Positions 21,860 through 33,459 of a stretch of DNA of 64,000 bases are shown piece by piece (the first letter of the stretch is position 1; each line of letters opens with the position of its first letter). The notes under the pieces are model-generated. The model had not been told where the DNA came from, searched no databases, and saw only the letters and a program-made list of their open reading frames with translations. Source of the DNA: Gentiana macrophylla (taxonomy: Eukaryota; Streptophyta; Magnoliopsida; Gentianales; Gentianaceae); the NCBI GenBank assembly GCA_026214975.1, contig CM047815.1, forward strand, positions 60,023,852 through 60,087,851, written 5' to 3'. The position numbers were made by a program, and so were the translations under genes.

Positions 21860-23820
21860 CGTTTATAGTAACACAGTAATAGTAACAGTAACATAGTAAC
21901 AGTAACGGATGTAGTCCGAGGTTCAATAGCATCATGTCTGATCTAAAACATTTAAATATAATACTAGTTTTAGAATGCAAAAATATGGTTATAATGAGCA
22001 TATAGTACTTGTCTTTTGTATGGTACTTGTCTGATTTAAAAAAAAGACATATTATTGGAAACGATCAACATTTGGAAAGTCTAGAGAAAGAAATGGATCA
22101 CTCATTCCATTGCTAAAAAAACATAGAATTACGAGAACCAACTAACTAGTAGCATGTAAATGCAACATATGGCTCTTAGGAATGCGATGAACTTGAATTT
22201 TTCTTGTATAGTTGTATACATGTGATGAAACAATCTATCAAAAAATGCTTGATATCGTAATGAAACAATCTATCAAAAAATTATGGAGATGCAACTCCCA
22301 GGGAATCAAGAGAATAAAAGCCTACTAATATTGGATATAATCAAAAAGCCTATCAGGGGAACTAAAGTTGTTGAAGACCAAAGCAGTTTGTTTTACCATC
22401 TATGGACCTTTATCTTTCAAACACGCACCACAGCAAACTTCATGAAAGATGTATACAGTACAGAAAATGCATTAAATAACAGCAGCTAAGCCTCATCAAT
22501 AGGGCATCTCGGCTCTTCCATTTTTTTAAAGACCGAAAAATACCGGCATTGCCTCACCATTTTGAATCAACAGCCTTCAATCATCTGGGCCAAAACCACA
22601 CCACAACAAAGAGTGGAATGCAAGGAAAGCTTAAAACCAAATAAAGATACCATATTCCTGCAATAACACCTTTTAGTAACAATACATAGCGATATCAATA
22701 GTTACATAATACAGTACCACAGTAACACAATATCATAGTAACAGTAACAGTAACACCCCTCAAAACTAGTGTATTAGAAAGTTTAATGATACGAACCAAA
22801 TGAACAACACACTTAAGGCATTACGCCATTTAGGTACATCATCCGAAGACGGACTCAAGAACAGCCTTAAAATAGCTCAATATCTGGCTCATATAAGCCT
22901 CAATTCAATGGACTACTTCAATGCACACATATGTCACAATTTCAACCAAGTATCTCAACATATAGCATTAAAATCAACCGTATAAACTCACAATTTAGCT
23001 CAATCACAAATCATCTTAGTTCATCAATTTTCGACTCAAACTTGATTCGTTTATCAATCATATAATCGTGCTTGAATCATAACAAGAAACCAAAGATAGA
23101 TTAAGAGTGAGTACTTAGGTTTAGGTTTCGATTTCTTGTTCATTTAATAGCATTGAGCTCATCCCATTTTCTAAGTTCAACTCTTTCACATCTCCAGCTC
23201 GTTTAATCAAATTCAGCTTCATTTCAATTCTAAGAGCTCTACTCTATTAATCATCATCAATAGCACATCACTCAACCTCAAGAGTAGAAACTTCATTTTC
23301 ATTATTAATTCAGCTCCACTCCGGCTACATAAACATCAAGTTCAAATCTTCAAATCGATGCTATAAAAATTCGTCCATTGGAGGTTAAAGAGATTAAAAA
23401 TCCAAAGACATCACCAATTCATTTTTCTAATTAGTTAATCTAACTTCCCAAGCAGGGAAACCAACCAGCCAAATAATTTTTTTGAAAAACTCAATAACCA
23501 AAGCAATGAAAAAGAAGGCATGGAGGCTAATCAATGACCACCCAGCCAAATAATGCATTAGATGCACTCAAAGAAATTGTTACAATCACATGCTTCCAAC
23601 AGAATTCTCCAATTCAATCCATATTAATATCCAAACTTGATTTTTTTTTTCAAATTCCACTAAAAAGAGATGTATTCACGCCATTCTCTCGCAGAGTGAA
23701 AAATAATTGTTTTCTTCACAATAATACTCAAGATTCGCACAATTAGCATACTATACACACCAGAACATAGGCAAGACAACTAGTTGATCGATGCAAGAAA
23801 TTTAAAACTTTAAACATAAA
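21860..23820. other. Intergenic region without recognised genes
   Basis: AT-rich DNA. AGTAAC/ACAGTA microsatellite-like stretches lie near 21,862-21,907 and 22,675-22,757, and a short direct duplication of GAAACAATCTATCAAAAAAT lies near 22,225-22,280. Short open frames here have no family resemblance I can name. Confidence 0.5.
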
Positions 23821-24048
23821 TTATACGGCAAATACATCATGAAAAGCAGTAATGAAATTGAACAAACCAAGTTGCTGGATCTTTAGTTTGAGCCCCGATA
23901 ATTCAATAGGATCCGAAATAACATATTTGGGAGCTTGGAGTAGTACATCTTCCACATCCGTTGCAGTCTCAACACTGTCCGCTCCGATCCGATTAATAAC
24001 CAACACAAAACAAATCACAAAGATGAAAACGAATGTCAATAAAGCCAT
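23821..24048 (-). CDS. Small uncharacterised ORF with N-terminal hydrophobic segment
   Basis: 75 codons from ATG at 24,048. Residues 2-20 (ALLTFVFIFVICFVLVINR) look like a signal peptide or membrane anchor, followed by a short acidic region (DSVETATDVEDVL) and IELSGLKLKIQQLGLFNF. I do not recognise a family. It lies 180 bases from the left end of the MULE. Sequence upstream on this strand would continue past the right end of the MULE (32,340 onwards) before insertion, so a host gene leader may have been split. The ORF may also be chance, or the first exon of a longer gene: a GTTTGT donor follows LKIQQL. Confidence 0.25.
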   Translation of the reverse strand: MALLTFVFIFVICFVLVINRIGADSVETATDVEDVLLQAPKYVISDPIELSGLKLKIQQLGLFNFITAFHDVFAV

Positions 24049-24225
24049 TTTTTGTCACCACAATACAATCAACTTTACAATAGTTGGGTGAAAGTAAAAA
24101 AAGGAAAGACATGGCTTACTATCATATTTCCGAGTTGCCAACAAAAACAACAGTGTCAATTGCTGTACACCATGTGAAAATCGAAGAAAAAAAAGAATTT
24201 GTTTAACCAAAAACGGAGAAGACGA

Positions 24226-24234
24226 ATTCTGTTT
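24226..24234. repeat. Target site duplication of the MULE (left), ATTCTGTTT
   Basis: The identical nine bases follow the right end at 32,331-32,339. Nine-base duplications are typical of Mutator elements. Confidence 0.9.
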
Positions 24235-24330
24235 GGGAGTTATTATTTGCACCACACTAAACCTACCTTTACACCACAACTTTATGAAAAATATGTCATT
24301 TACCTCTTACACCACACCTATTATTTTAAT
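24235..24330 (+). repeat. Left terminal inverted repeat of the MULE
   Basis: About 30 bases match the right end closely. Beyond that, both sides continue with irregular CACCACA/TTTACACCAC words, which may be transposase contact sites. Confidence 0.85.
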
Positions 24331-25016
24331 AATTAAAAATCTACCACACTACACCATACTACTTTTCAAAACTTGATAAAAACATAATTTTGCCAATATA
24401 TTTTTACTATTTCCAGATTCAAAAATTATATATATATCCTAAACTTTTAAATACAAACCCCCCCCAAATCCTATCAAAAATCGTCCCCCCTATTCCCCTC
24501 AATTCTCAAACGAAAAAACCCACCCCCTCTTCCATCTTCTTCTCCAATTTCCTCTTCTTCATTTCTTAAAAAAAAAACCATTCATCTTCTTCCCAACTTC
24601 CTTCTTTCATTTCCATCACAACTCATTTTCATCTTCCATCACCACCAATCAACAACAACCCATTTTAATTTCATACTTTCATCTTCACCAATCAACAACT
24701 ACAAGATCAAATTTCTTTGCTTCAAAGGTGTTAAACAAGGTATGTATACGTTTATATAGTGTTTATCATCTTTCATTTAACATATTTTGATAGCCATTGT
24801 TAGGTTTCTTCAAGTTATTTTATATGCCTACCAAGTGTTCGATAAAATGCTTAAGAGAATGGATTATGCACAAGTAGTAATTTTGTTGATGCATATAGTT
24901 TGTGAGTTATGTTATGAATGTATAAAGATGATAGAAGCAAGAAACTACTTTGATGATGTCGATTGTAAACAAATAATTGAGCTTTACACGTGTGTTGAGA
25001 AAAATGGGAGTGTTGA

Positions 25017-25195
25017 CATTCGACCTTGTAGGGGTCGCATGTCTTGTGTGTAAAGCGACCTTGGGAAAGTCGCATGTCCTGGAGGAAAAACAAAAATTCG
25101 ACTCCCTTTGGGTCGATTGTCAAAGATGCGACCTCACCATTGTCGGACCACTGAGGAACGACTTTGCGTAAGGTCGAACCTCTAAGGTTCGACAA
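25017..25195. repeat. Hairpin array A in the MULE
   Basis: Six or so short inverted repeats of the type TTCGACC-N7-GGTCGCA, including GCGACC-N6-AGTCGC and the perfect GTCGAACC-N4-GGTTCGAC. Starts are at about 25,018, 25,055, 25,097, 25,127, 25,158 and 25,172. It lies just before the first recognised exon of the mobile-domain gene. Confidence 0.85.
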
Positions 25196-25338
25196 TGGTA
25201 ATGTCGTTTCTCCTTGAACCCTTTTTTACTTTATTGTGAAAATGATTAGATCATGATACCAAGATCATTAATGATTGTAGCTTGTGTTTAATTGAATGAG
25301 AAATGACATGAACTTGTCTTTTCATCTTTGTGTGCAGA

Positions 25339-27846
25339 TGGGTAGGACAAAGGGCCAAAGTACGTCTATCAATGATGATGAGCCATCAAGAAGGCGTCAA
25401 GCAATGATCGCCTCTTATAGAAGAGGAAAACAAGTACACATTTGGAAGGAACAGGGGGTAAACGTATGGGGAGAAAAGCGTTAATACTTGAAGTAAGGGA
25501 TAAAATATGTAATGAAGATAGTGACGAAGAAGAAAGAATCCGGGAAACAAAAGGACTGAAGAAGAAGATAGTGGTGGAGAGGAGGGTAGTGAAGACGAAG
25601 ATAATGAAATTGAAGGCGTTGAAGAAGAGAGAGATGAAGAGAGAAGTGAAAGGAGCGATGATCGGAATGAAGAAGAAAGTGATGAAGGGAGCCATGATGG
25701 GAATGGAGAAGAAAGCAGTGAAGAGGGTTTTCAGGGGAGTGGAGAAGAAGACAATTTGCTCTTCGATCTTGATGATGACGTGTTTAACTATGAATTGTAC
25801 GATAAAAAGCATGATCACGTAGCACATCATCTACTGAAGAGGGAGGTAAATATAAGTTATCTCTTACAATGTAAATGCTTTAATTATGATATGGATTTGA
25901 TTAACAACATCTACCATATTTATTTTGCTTTGAAAAGGATTGTGGATTTCTTACGTGCAAGCAATACACAAACAAAATGCATACTTGGGATTTGTACGAG
26001 GAGTTAGAGGCCACACGCAATATGATAAAAAAACAATTTTGTATCGCCTCTATAATGGTTCTTATAAGACGGCGAATAAGGTTCTTGTGTCGGCCTTTGT
26101 TGAGCGTTGGCATCCTGAAACAACATCGTTTCACATGCCTTTTGGTGAGGCGACTATAACTTTGGACGATGTTGAACAATTGTTGGAAATCCCTATAGTT
26201 GGAAAGGCGATGGAGGAAGTGGAATGGACAGAACTTGATCCGTTGGATGTCTGGATATCAAATCTTCTTGGAATACCCACCAAATTGTGCAAGTAGAACT
26301 GGATCGTTGCTCAGGATATTCTACGAGGACATCGTGGATTATCAACAATTTGTCGAGGTCTAAAAGCAGACGTTGCAATGCTTCACCGAGCAAATCACGA
26401 GAGGTTTTTGTTGGTACTATTGGGATGCACTTTATTTCAAGACGGATCGGGGATAAAGTGAAGGTAAAATATCTTTACTATTTACAAGATTTGAAGCAAT
26501 TGGATAAATGGGGCGGGTGCGGGCACATTGTCCTATTTATATAGGATGCTTAGCAAAGCGACCACTTACGAGACCAAAGGTGTATGTGGATATCTCACTT
26601 TGTTGGAGGTACATCTGAATTTTACTATTTTTGTTTTATACATTATAATTATGAAGAAAATCTCGTGAGAAATGTGGTTTTTTTATTGTTTGTGCATGGA
26701 TATACGAACATTGTCCCAAACAACGGCCTCAAAAAAGGAGAGAGATCATCCGCGGGGATATCAGAACACAGAAATGGAATCCGTCATTCCACATGGCGGA
26801 TGAAGCTGCAAATAAACAATTGAAGTATGTGCGGGGGGAGTTGGACAATATGACCAAGGAAGATGTAAGTTTTGTACGTACTTATAAACTGGAGTTTAAT
26901 TGAACGGACACACTTATGACTTTTGTTTTCCTTATCTTATTATTTGTAGTTTCTTTGGACCCCGTATCGCAAAAGGAGTGAGGATCCTCATGAGGTTGCT
27001 TGGTTTTGTGGATGTCTAGTTGTTGACAACATGAAAGAGCCGTATCATCCAAACAGAGTTGTGAGACAATTTGGCCGTGTGCAGGACAAGCCTGGATGTC
27101 ATATTCTTGCAAAGAGATCGTCTCGTATGAAAGTCCGAGCTTACCTTGCAAAGTTTGATAATCGGGACAAAGATTTTGAGGAATATAATTACCATCTTAT
27201 TCCCAAAAATTTGAGAGGCCCACGTGCGAAGAAGAATGGGCAATGCACGAAGGAATACGATGAATGGTACCAATCATCGCAATAATCAAACTTAATCATG
27301 AATTGCCTTCGTCGGTCTTTGCAAGTGGTGAATACGAACAAGTATGGATCTATACACTCGTAATATATTAATTTTCGAATAATGCTTTAATCTTACTTAT
27401 TTCACTTGCATAGGTCGTTGGATGAGGAAAGCTATCGACTTGGGTGATGGATACTTGAGAAAGGGCTTGAAGGCAACAAAGAATGAGTTGTTTCATGCAT
27501 TGCAGTGTAGTGGACACACTCAAAGAAGGGGTTTGCGTCTGGGCTAGCGATATGGAGATTGGTGAGACTTCATCGGGTGTGACAAAGAAAAAAAGAAGTC
27601 TACAATTGTTGCGGATGCCGAGAAAAAAATAGCAAATCTAATATGGTGAAGGAAAAAGGAAAAAAGAAGCTCAACGACGACATAGATACCGGGAAAAAAA
27701 AGAGCAAATCCGTCAGGAAGCCTGGTGGTATTAAAATATGCGAACCATCCGATGTTGGAAGAGACAAATCTAAGGATGATGCCAAAGGAGGAAAGGGGAA
27801 GGCAATTCTATTGGAGAAGGAAAACCGAAAGACGAGAAAAAAATGA
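25339..27846 (+). pseudogene. Plant mobile domain (PMD/MAIN-like) gene of the MULE, frameshifted
   Basis: Spliced exons on the plus strand. The start MGRTKGQSTSINDDEPSRRR (25,339) follows an acceptor. Next comes a very acidic stretch read in the frame EEEDSGGEEGSEDEDNEIEG, ending HHLLKRE|GTAAAT. The domain follows: WDLYEELEATRNMIKK, FVERWHPETTSFHMPFGEAT, LDDVEQLLEIPIVG, YLYYLQDLKQLDKW, YRMLSKATTYETKGVCGYLT, AWIYEHCPKQRPQKRREIIR, RVVRQFGRVQDKPG, then a Lys-rich tail. These are landmarks of PF10536, seen in Arabidopsis MAIN/MAIL1 and in plant transposons. One frame change falls near an A7 run (26,029) and another at GGGG near 26,450. Function in the transposon is unknown; MAIN-type host proteins help silencing. 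Confidence 0.75.
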
Positions 27847-28019
27847 TTGTACTTCGATAACTATCATATGTTTTTCTTTATTTTGTGACAATTATCGTAT
27901 GCTTTGACTATTATGTATTAAACATGGCTTTGATCGCCCGTATGGCTTTGACTATTATGGATTTTTATGATTGTATCTCATTCTTGTTAATTAGACTTCG
28001 GTTGTGGGATCTCAAAAGC

Positions 28020-28230
28020 TTCGACCATATCAAGGTCGAATCTCAATAGGTTCGACCATAGCAAGGTCGAATACACTAGATCCGACCTCAGGGAGGTCGT
28101 TTCTAAGAGATACGACTTTACGTGAAGTCGATTCTCCGAACAGAGTTGTTTTCGACCTCAATAGGGTCGATTCTCCCAGGTTTCGACCTCAAGGGGGTCG
28201 TTTCTACTTGTTTCGACCTCAAGAAGTCGG
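28020..28230. repeat. Hairpin array B between the two convergent MULE genes
   Basis: Seven units of about 30-31 bases, each an inverted repeat: TTCGACC-N7-GGTCGAA twice, then CCGACCT-N4-AGGTCG, CGACTTT-N4-GAAGTCG, and three of TTCGACCT-N5-GGTCG type, starting near 28,020, 28,051, 28,082, 28,112, 28,151, 28,181 and 28,212. Arms keep complementarity while the sequence varies (GACC/GGTC versus GACTT/AAGTC). Confidence 0.9.
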
Positions 28231-28476
28231 GTCAATTTTCCTTTTTTAAAGCTCAAACATTTACTTAACTCGTTTCAAACGCGATTCCATTTATAAACTA
28301 AGTTTGAAATGATGAGGTGCCGTATTTAAAGATGAAAATAACGCATCCAAGATAAAATACAAAAGTGAGTTTTGCAAACAAAATGAACTTCCACCAACAA
28401 CATAGTTCAAAAGGATGGTGGAGCAAAAGTGAAATTGGCAAAATGAAAATAAAATAATGCCTAGATCCGATATCCA

Positions 28477-31400
28477 TCAATCTTTGGCGTCAACGTGACT
28501 GCATGGAGCGACCATTAGGATATAACAATCTCTCTCCCTTGTCAACCCTTTCTCCAAGCAAGTTGTAGCCATGCAATGCTCACTTCTTCCGACACTTTGT
28601 GGGGCTTCTTCCTTCCACGGATTGATCATAGGAGGTAGTGGACAATCATCTTTCATCATAACACACGCGTAGTGATTATTCTTGTACTGAAGTGTGATAT
28701 TCAAGGGATGAGGGTTCTCGGCTTGTGTTTTGTTGGAAAACACGTTACAGTGTCACCCTTAGATTGGGGACAAAACAAAGTCACAACGGCATTGTACTTT
28801 TCCGATATAACCCAGTTCATTGGTGTCGTCTTCATCCAAAATTTTTCAGAGCATCTTCCTTTGCCTTTAAAATCGATTCCCTTTAAAAGCTGAACGCTCA
28901 AGCCTTTCATCCTAAACAATTTGTCATAGTGTTCCTCATTTCCTTTAAGCTCCAAAAACAAATCTCGCCTAATCTTAGGCCACTCATTCTCAGGCAAACC
29001 GATTGCCACAAAGAATGACTCGATATCCACAGTTACCATCACCTTTTACATCAATGACACACTCGATAAATTCTTGAAGTGGATCGGGTATATCTATACT
29101 CCTCATGATAAGATTCTCCACTTTTGTGGATTCCACACTCGTCATACCGTCCTCCACTTTATTGCTCGCCTTGCATGTTCTTGATCTTTTTCTTGTTTTA
29201 TTTTCTTCTTTCACCTCATTTTGATTTTTCTCATCCACGTGTTCATGCAATGAGGGCAATCTTGTTGTTGAACGCTCGTCATTTGCCATCCTACGTTTAG
29301 CGGTTGCCTTCCCCTTCGGCCTCCCTCGAGGATTTATCTTCACTTTTGGTTGACTAAGAGTTGTTTTAGCCGGATCAACCACTTCTACCAGTCGTTGGAC
29401 CATCTCCATTTGTTGTGTATTGGTTGAACTATTAAACACTTCAACGAAACGAGCAATATGTGGCGTTGGATCAATGATATCATCTCTTGACGGCCCATCC
29501 AATGATAATGTTTTCCAATGCTCATGAACACAATCCCGAGGTAGGGTTTCCCTAGTCTGTAAGATGCCAAAAATCTCGTGTGCACACGGTATCCCGTGCG
29601 TTTTCCTAGTCACACACTCACAATCTGTTGAGTCCAAACCAACTTTCTTCGACCTATCCACCTCTTTCTCAATCAACGTCAAAGCATCTAGTGACACAAA
29701 CCCACGTAGATTGCGACACCACGTTTTCCCATCTAAGTTCGAAGGCCACTTTGTTCTTGATGTTTCAAATGACGCCGTTATGTTTCAAAACTGTTGCACA
29801 CACATGTTCGCCACCGATTTCAACCCGGTTGCCATGTCGCAATTTGAAGTACGTAACCAATTCTTTAACACTGCATGAGCCCCCTCAATCTTGCTAGTGT
29901 GGGTGTTCCCAAGATGGAACACTTTATTCGTCCAAACATTCACGTATTGTTCTTTGCAATCGCCCAACCAATTTTCCTCTAGATATTTGAATACACTCAC
30001 GCTTACGTTGGTCTTTATTTCAGCCACTAGCCAAGTAATCTTCTTCGGTGTCACTATATATAATTCTCTTCCACATATTTTCAATCTCAGCGGATGCTTC
30101 TACACTTAATGACTGTCTAAGCTTCGCTTGCACTGATTTCTCTATGTGCCACTGACACAAAAGATTTTTACATGTTGGAAATACTGTGCGGATGGCAGAC
30201 ATTAAAGCTTGTTCTTTGTCAGTAACAATCACTTTAACCGGAGTGTCAATGGTGATAAGTGCCTCGTGAAGCTTTCGTAAGGCCCATTCGTAACTCGAAG
30301 TTGTCTCATTTGCTAGAAAAGCAAAACCAATTGAGAATGTCATGTTGGTAGAGGTGACCCCAACAATCTGTAGAAAGGGAAACTTATACTTATTTGTCTT
30401 GTAAGTACAATCGATCAGGTACACATGTGGAAAATTCTTCACCAATGAGAATGAGTCTTTTGGAACCCAAAACACATGTGTTACTGTTTCTCCATCTTGT
30501 AAGTAACGAAAAAACACTTCCTCTTCACGAGCCTTGTAAAAGACCTCTTGAATTACTGTCCGATTGTTTCTCTCTAATTTTTCAACTTCACTCTTTGATT
30601 GTAGATTGTTTGCACGAAGTTGCATTCTTTCCATTCCTATCCTCAATGCCTTGAGTATATCTTTAGGGCATGCTCCGCTCTTCGTCAAACTCTTAACAAG
30701 GTCTATCTCATCTTTTGACAAACGCCCCTTGAACGAATGTCCCAAATCTGATTTGTTCAAATCATGGTTGTGAAAACCATTTTTCACACTCACCCGCCAC
30801 CCGCCAACCGCCTTCTCACTCTTCAATAACAAAAGGAATGGGCACCCACATTTTTTTGAGAAAGTATTCCGGGGCTTACCTTTCCCAACACCTCCATCCT
30901 TCTTCATATAGTCCTTGCGCACGTCGCCACCCCTTTCACAAGTGTATTTCACATAAGGACTTCGACCATCTGAGTAGTCTGACTTCCACCTGATTAGTAC
31001 AATTCCAATGTTGCTTGCAACTTCTTTCATCCATTCAATAGCTTCTGTGTCAGTGTTGAATACCTACACATGTGATTATTACCAACAATTAGCGATCGTG
31101 GGATTAAGTTTTCACATCTAACGTCACATCTGTGAATATATAATTACCTGTTCAGTAATGAAAGCATCACCGGTATCAATATTGAGAGGTGTATTTTCAT
31201 CTACTACCACTAACGCCATGTTTTGGTTCAACAATTCTAATGCGATCATTTCATCCTCACTAGGGAAGTTGTCATCACGACCATCATTTTGGCTGATGTT
31301 GTCGTCTACCTGTAATGTTATAAGCTATCGTCAAATCATGAATAATAGGGTGCAAAGTCGATTGTCACACGTAATAAACGCCATAATAGTGTGAAACAAT

Positions 31401-31755
31401 TTAGACATTCGATCCTGACAAGGTCGAACTAGCCACATGCGACTCTCATATTGTCGCATATATTAGTTAAATTCGACCATACCAAGGTCGAATCTATGAA
31501 ATCCGACTTTGGTAAGGTTGTATCGATCTGGGCGAAATCTAGCTAAGAAAAGGCTTAAAATTGGCTAGAAAGCATTCACCAAACAAAAAATGAGAGTTCA
31601 ATATCCTGATTTCATTTACATTATTGCATTTTGAAATGTTAATCTAAGGAAAATAACATCAAATAGGTTATTGATTTCAAAAGTACCTTCTCATCCATGG
31701 TGTTGGAAACCCTATTTTCTCCAAGATGTGATTTTGATTCATTTCCATCATCCAT
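28477..31755 (-). pseudogene. FAR1-type MULE transposase with SWIM, AT-hook and OTU-protease regions
   Basis: Exons 31,755-31,687, 31,309-31,148 and from 31,063, all joined in phase 0. An acidic N-terminus is followed by a FAR1-like DNA-binding region (IEWMKEVASNIGIVLIRWKS, CERGG, CGCPFLLLLK, GFHNHDL). The MULE DDE domain comes next: HVYLIDCTYKTNKYKFPFLQ (Asp), KVIVTDKEQALMSAI (Asp), LLCQWHIEKSV and KIEGAHAVLKNWL (Glu). Then SWIM (CECVTRKTHGIPCAHEI), AT-hook NPRGRPKGK, and an OTU cysteine protease: GDGNCGYR (Asp, Cys), WPKIRRDLFLEL, and NNHYACVMM (His). Breaks: a frame change near 30,075, one TGA at about 29,783 (otherwise open), a frame change right after GDGNCGYRVI, and another near 28,720. 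OTU regions are known in some plant MULE transposases; their role is unknown. Confidence 0.85.
31405..31520. repeat. Hairpin array C in the transposase first intron
   Basis: Four inverted repeats of the same class: TTCGATCC-N5-AGGTCGAA, TGCGAC-N9-GTCGCA, TTCGACC-N6/7-GGTCGAA and CCGACTTT-type, starting near 31,408, 31,437, 31,471 and 31,502. It sits between exons 31,755-31,687 and 31,309-31,148. Confidence 0.85.
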
Positions 31756-31829
31756 TGAAAATTGATATAGACCCTCCAAAGAAGCTTTTTTTGGTTTGTG
31801 CTATTGATTGATTTGGTGTAGATATGATT

Positions 31830-32090
31830 ATGAGGAAAAAAAATTGGTGATCATGATGAAAGTGATGATGATGATGAAACAAATGTGTAGATGAAGAAGA
31901 TGGAGAAGAAGAAGATTTGTGATGATGATGAAGATGAAGAAGATGGAGAAGAAAAAAATTTGAAGATGATGTGGGTTTATGATGATGATGAAGATGAAAG
32001 ATTTGTGAAATGGTGATAATTTATGAAGATGAAAGGTTTGTGAAATGGGTTTAATGAAGAAGAAGGTGTTTATGGGGGGAAATTTTGGGG
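31830..32090. repeat. GAT/GAA-rich low-complexity leader of the MULE transposase
   Basis: Repeated GATGATGATGAAGATGAA and GAAGAAGA words upstream of the transposase start codon, just inside the right terminus. Probably 5' leader. The opposite-strand frame it opens has no family match. Confidence 0.7.
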
Positions 32091-32339
32091 TTTGTAGGTA
32101 GGGGTGTGTGATATAAGGTAGGTAAAAATAGGGGACTAATTCGTAATAAAAATAAATTGGTGTGGAAATAGTTATAAAGTGTGGTGTAAAGGTAGAAATT
32201 GTGGTGTAAATAAAGAGTGAAATAAGTTTCATAATCATTGTGGTGTAAAGGTAGATTTTTTCATTTAGGTGTGGTGCAAATGATAAAGTGGTGCAGCGGT
32301 AGGTTTGGCGTGGTGCGAATAATAACTCACATTCTGTTT

Positions 32340-32896
32340 TTGGTCAATACAGAGAAGACGGAAGTGAATATGGTGATAACACTGTTTTCGAGATCGGAGA
32401 TGCTTGTTGTTGTTGCTTCTTCTTCATCGTAAAAGGCGGAGGCAACCCTTGGACGTCCTTGGAAGGAGTATCGAGAGTTTTGTTTCTTCACCGTTTTTGT
32501 TTGCTACGAGTGGAACGGCAATGAAAGAAGCGGTAATTGAAAATAAGGTTAAAATGGTCCATAGCAGAATTTTTCGTCTTTATCGCAACTAAAAATAAAA
32601 GTGTGGATTAAAACTTAAATAAAGGAGAAAATGTGGATTTATACCTGATTTTTCCTATTATTTTTTAAATTAAAAAAAACACTTTATATTATTAAAGATA
32701 CCAACTACAAGATCAAAATTTCTTCTAAAAAAAGTATGATATTAAAATATCTTCTTTAATTAAAAAATTACAAATCAACTAGTATAATAATCTCGTATAT
32801 CCAAGTTTTGCATCCCCTCACACCCACAGAAATTAATCAGATACGATGACATACATACCTGAGAGTGAGACCACACCACAAATCGGCATCTTTTCT
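32340..32896. other. Sequence right of the MULE, no clear gene
   Basis: Short open frames on both strands, none recognisable. Before the MULE inserted this joined the sequence left of 24,226. Confidence 0.4.
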
Positions 32897-32897
32897 A

Positions 32898-33190
32898 GAG
32901 AAAATACTTATGTGGAGAGGTGATTTTGAAGTGAAATGACTGGTGAAACGATCAGAACCACAGTGTTTAAATACATAATGAAACTGTATGGTTCATATTG
33001 AACTACAAAATATGAAAATTTGACCACAAGGCCGTTTTTGTGGGAAATTATTGCATGCTACCTCCGTTCATGCGGATATGTGAGGTGGCTTGATCGGTAC
33101 CGTCAGTTTTCAAACTGGATTTAAACCGTGTGACTCAAATCATTTCATCAGCCACTTCACTCAAAATAAACTCTTCACCCAATAATTTCC
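32898..33190. mobile_element. MITE with long terminal inverted repeats
   Basis: The left arm GAAAATACTTATGTGGAGAG continues with GAAGTGAAATGACTGGTGAA, ACGATCAGAACCAC and TTTAAAT. The right arm read inverted gives GAAATTATTGGGTGAAGAG, GAGTGAAGTGGCTGATGAA and CACACGGTTTAAAT. Arms of over 70 bases suggest a Mutator-type MITE. A half copy in opposite orientation lies at 21.2 kb. Confidence 0.75.
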
Positions 33191-33459
33191 CGTTTCTCTG
33201 AGGCTTTGCCAGAAGTTGGAGATCGCGTATGGTAATGATAAAAGACATGTTTCTTTTAGCAGGTCGTTAAGGAGTCTACTACCGGATTGTTTGGATGTCC
33301 ACTTACATACATGCCACCCATCGAAAAATGTCATTCAATAGAAATTGATCATAAAAGAATGTTATGATTCCATTGCCTCTCACAAAGTCTCATTCATCAC
33401 AATCTCACAAAATCAATCATGGTTCAACCATAATTACTTATTAATCTTATCAGCAAACA

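Larger units (their letters stand above)
24235..32330. mobile_element. Complete Mutator-like element with two convergent genes
   Basis: Length 8,096 bases. Left end GGGAGTTATTATTTGCACCA; right end inverted GTGAGTTATTATTCGCACCA; both go on with CACRCYAAACCTACC. The ends are rich in repeated GTGGTGTAAA/GTGGTGCAAA words, more than six in the last 180 bases. A perfect 9-bp target duplication, ATTCTGTTT, flanks it. The plus strand carries a plant mobile domain gene (25,339-27,846); the minus strand carries a FAR1-type transposase with SWIM, AT-hook and OTU regions (31,755-28,477). Three arrays of short hairpins lie in non-coding parts. The termini are well kept but both genes have frame breaks. 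Confidence 0.93.

Noticed and set aside
25369..25830. Phe/Ile-rich open frame on the minus strand and a Lys-rich frame on plus
   Set aside because: Shadows of the acidic GA-rich stretch of the PMD gene. The frame rich in Glu/Asp continues into the mobile domain.
32404..32592. Leu-rich 62-codon frame right of the MULE
   Set aside because: Low complexity start, no splice context or family resemblance.
21240..33000. A 12-kb element with the MITE arms at 21.2 and 32.9 kb as TIRs
   Set aside because: The right copy is a complete MITE by itself, and the MULE within has its own ends and target duplication.
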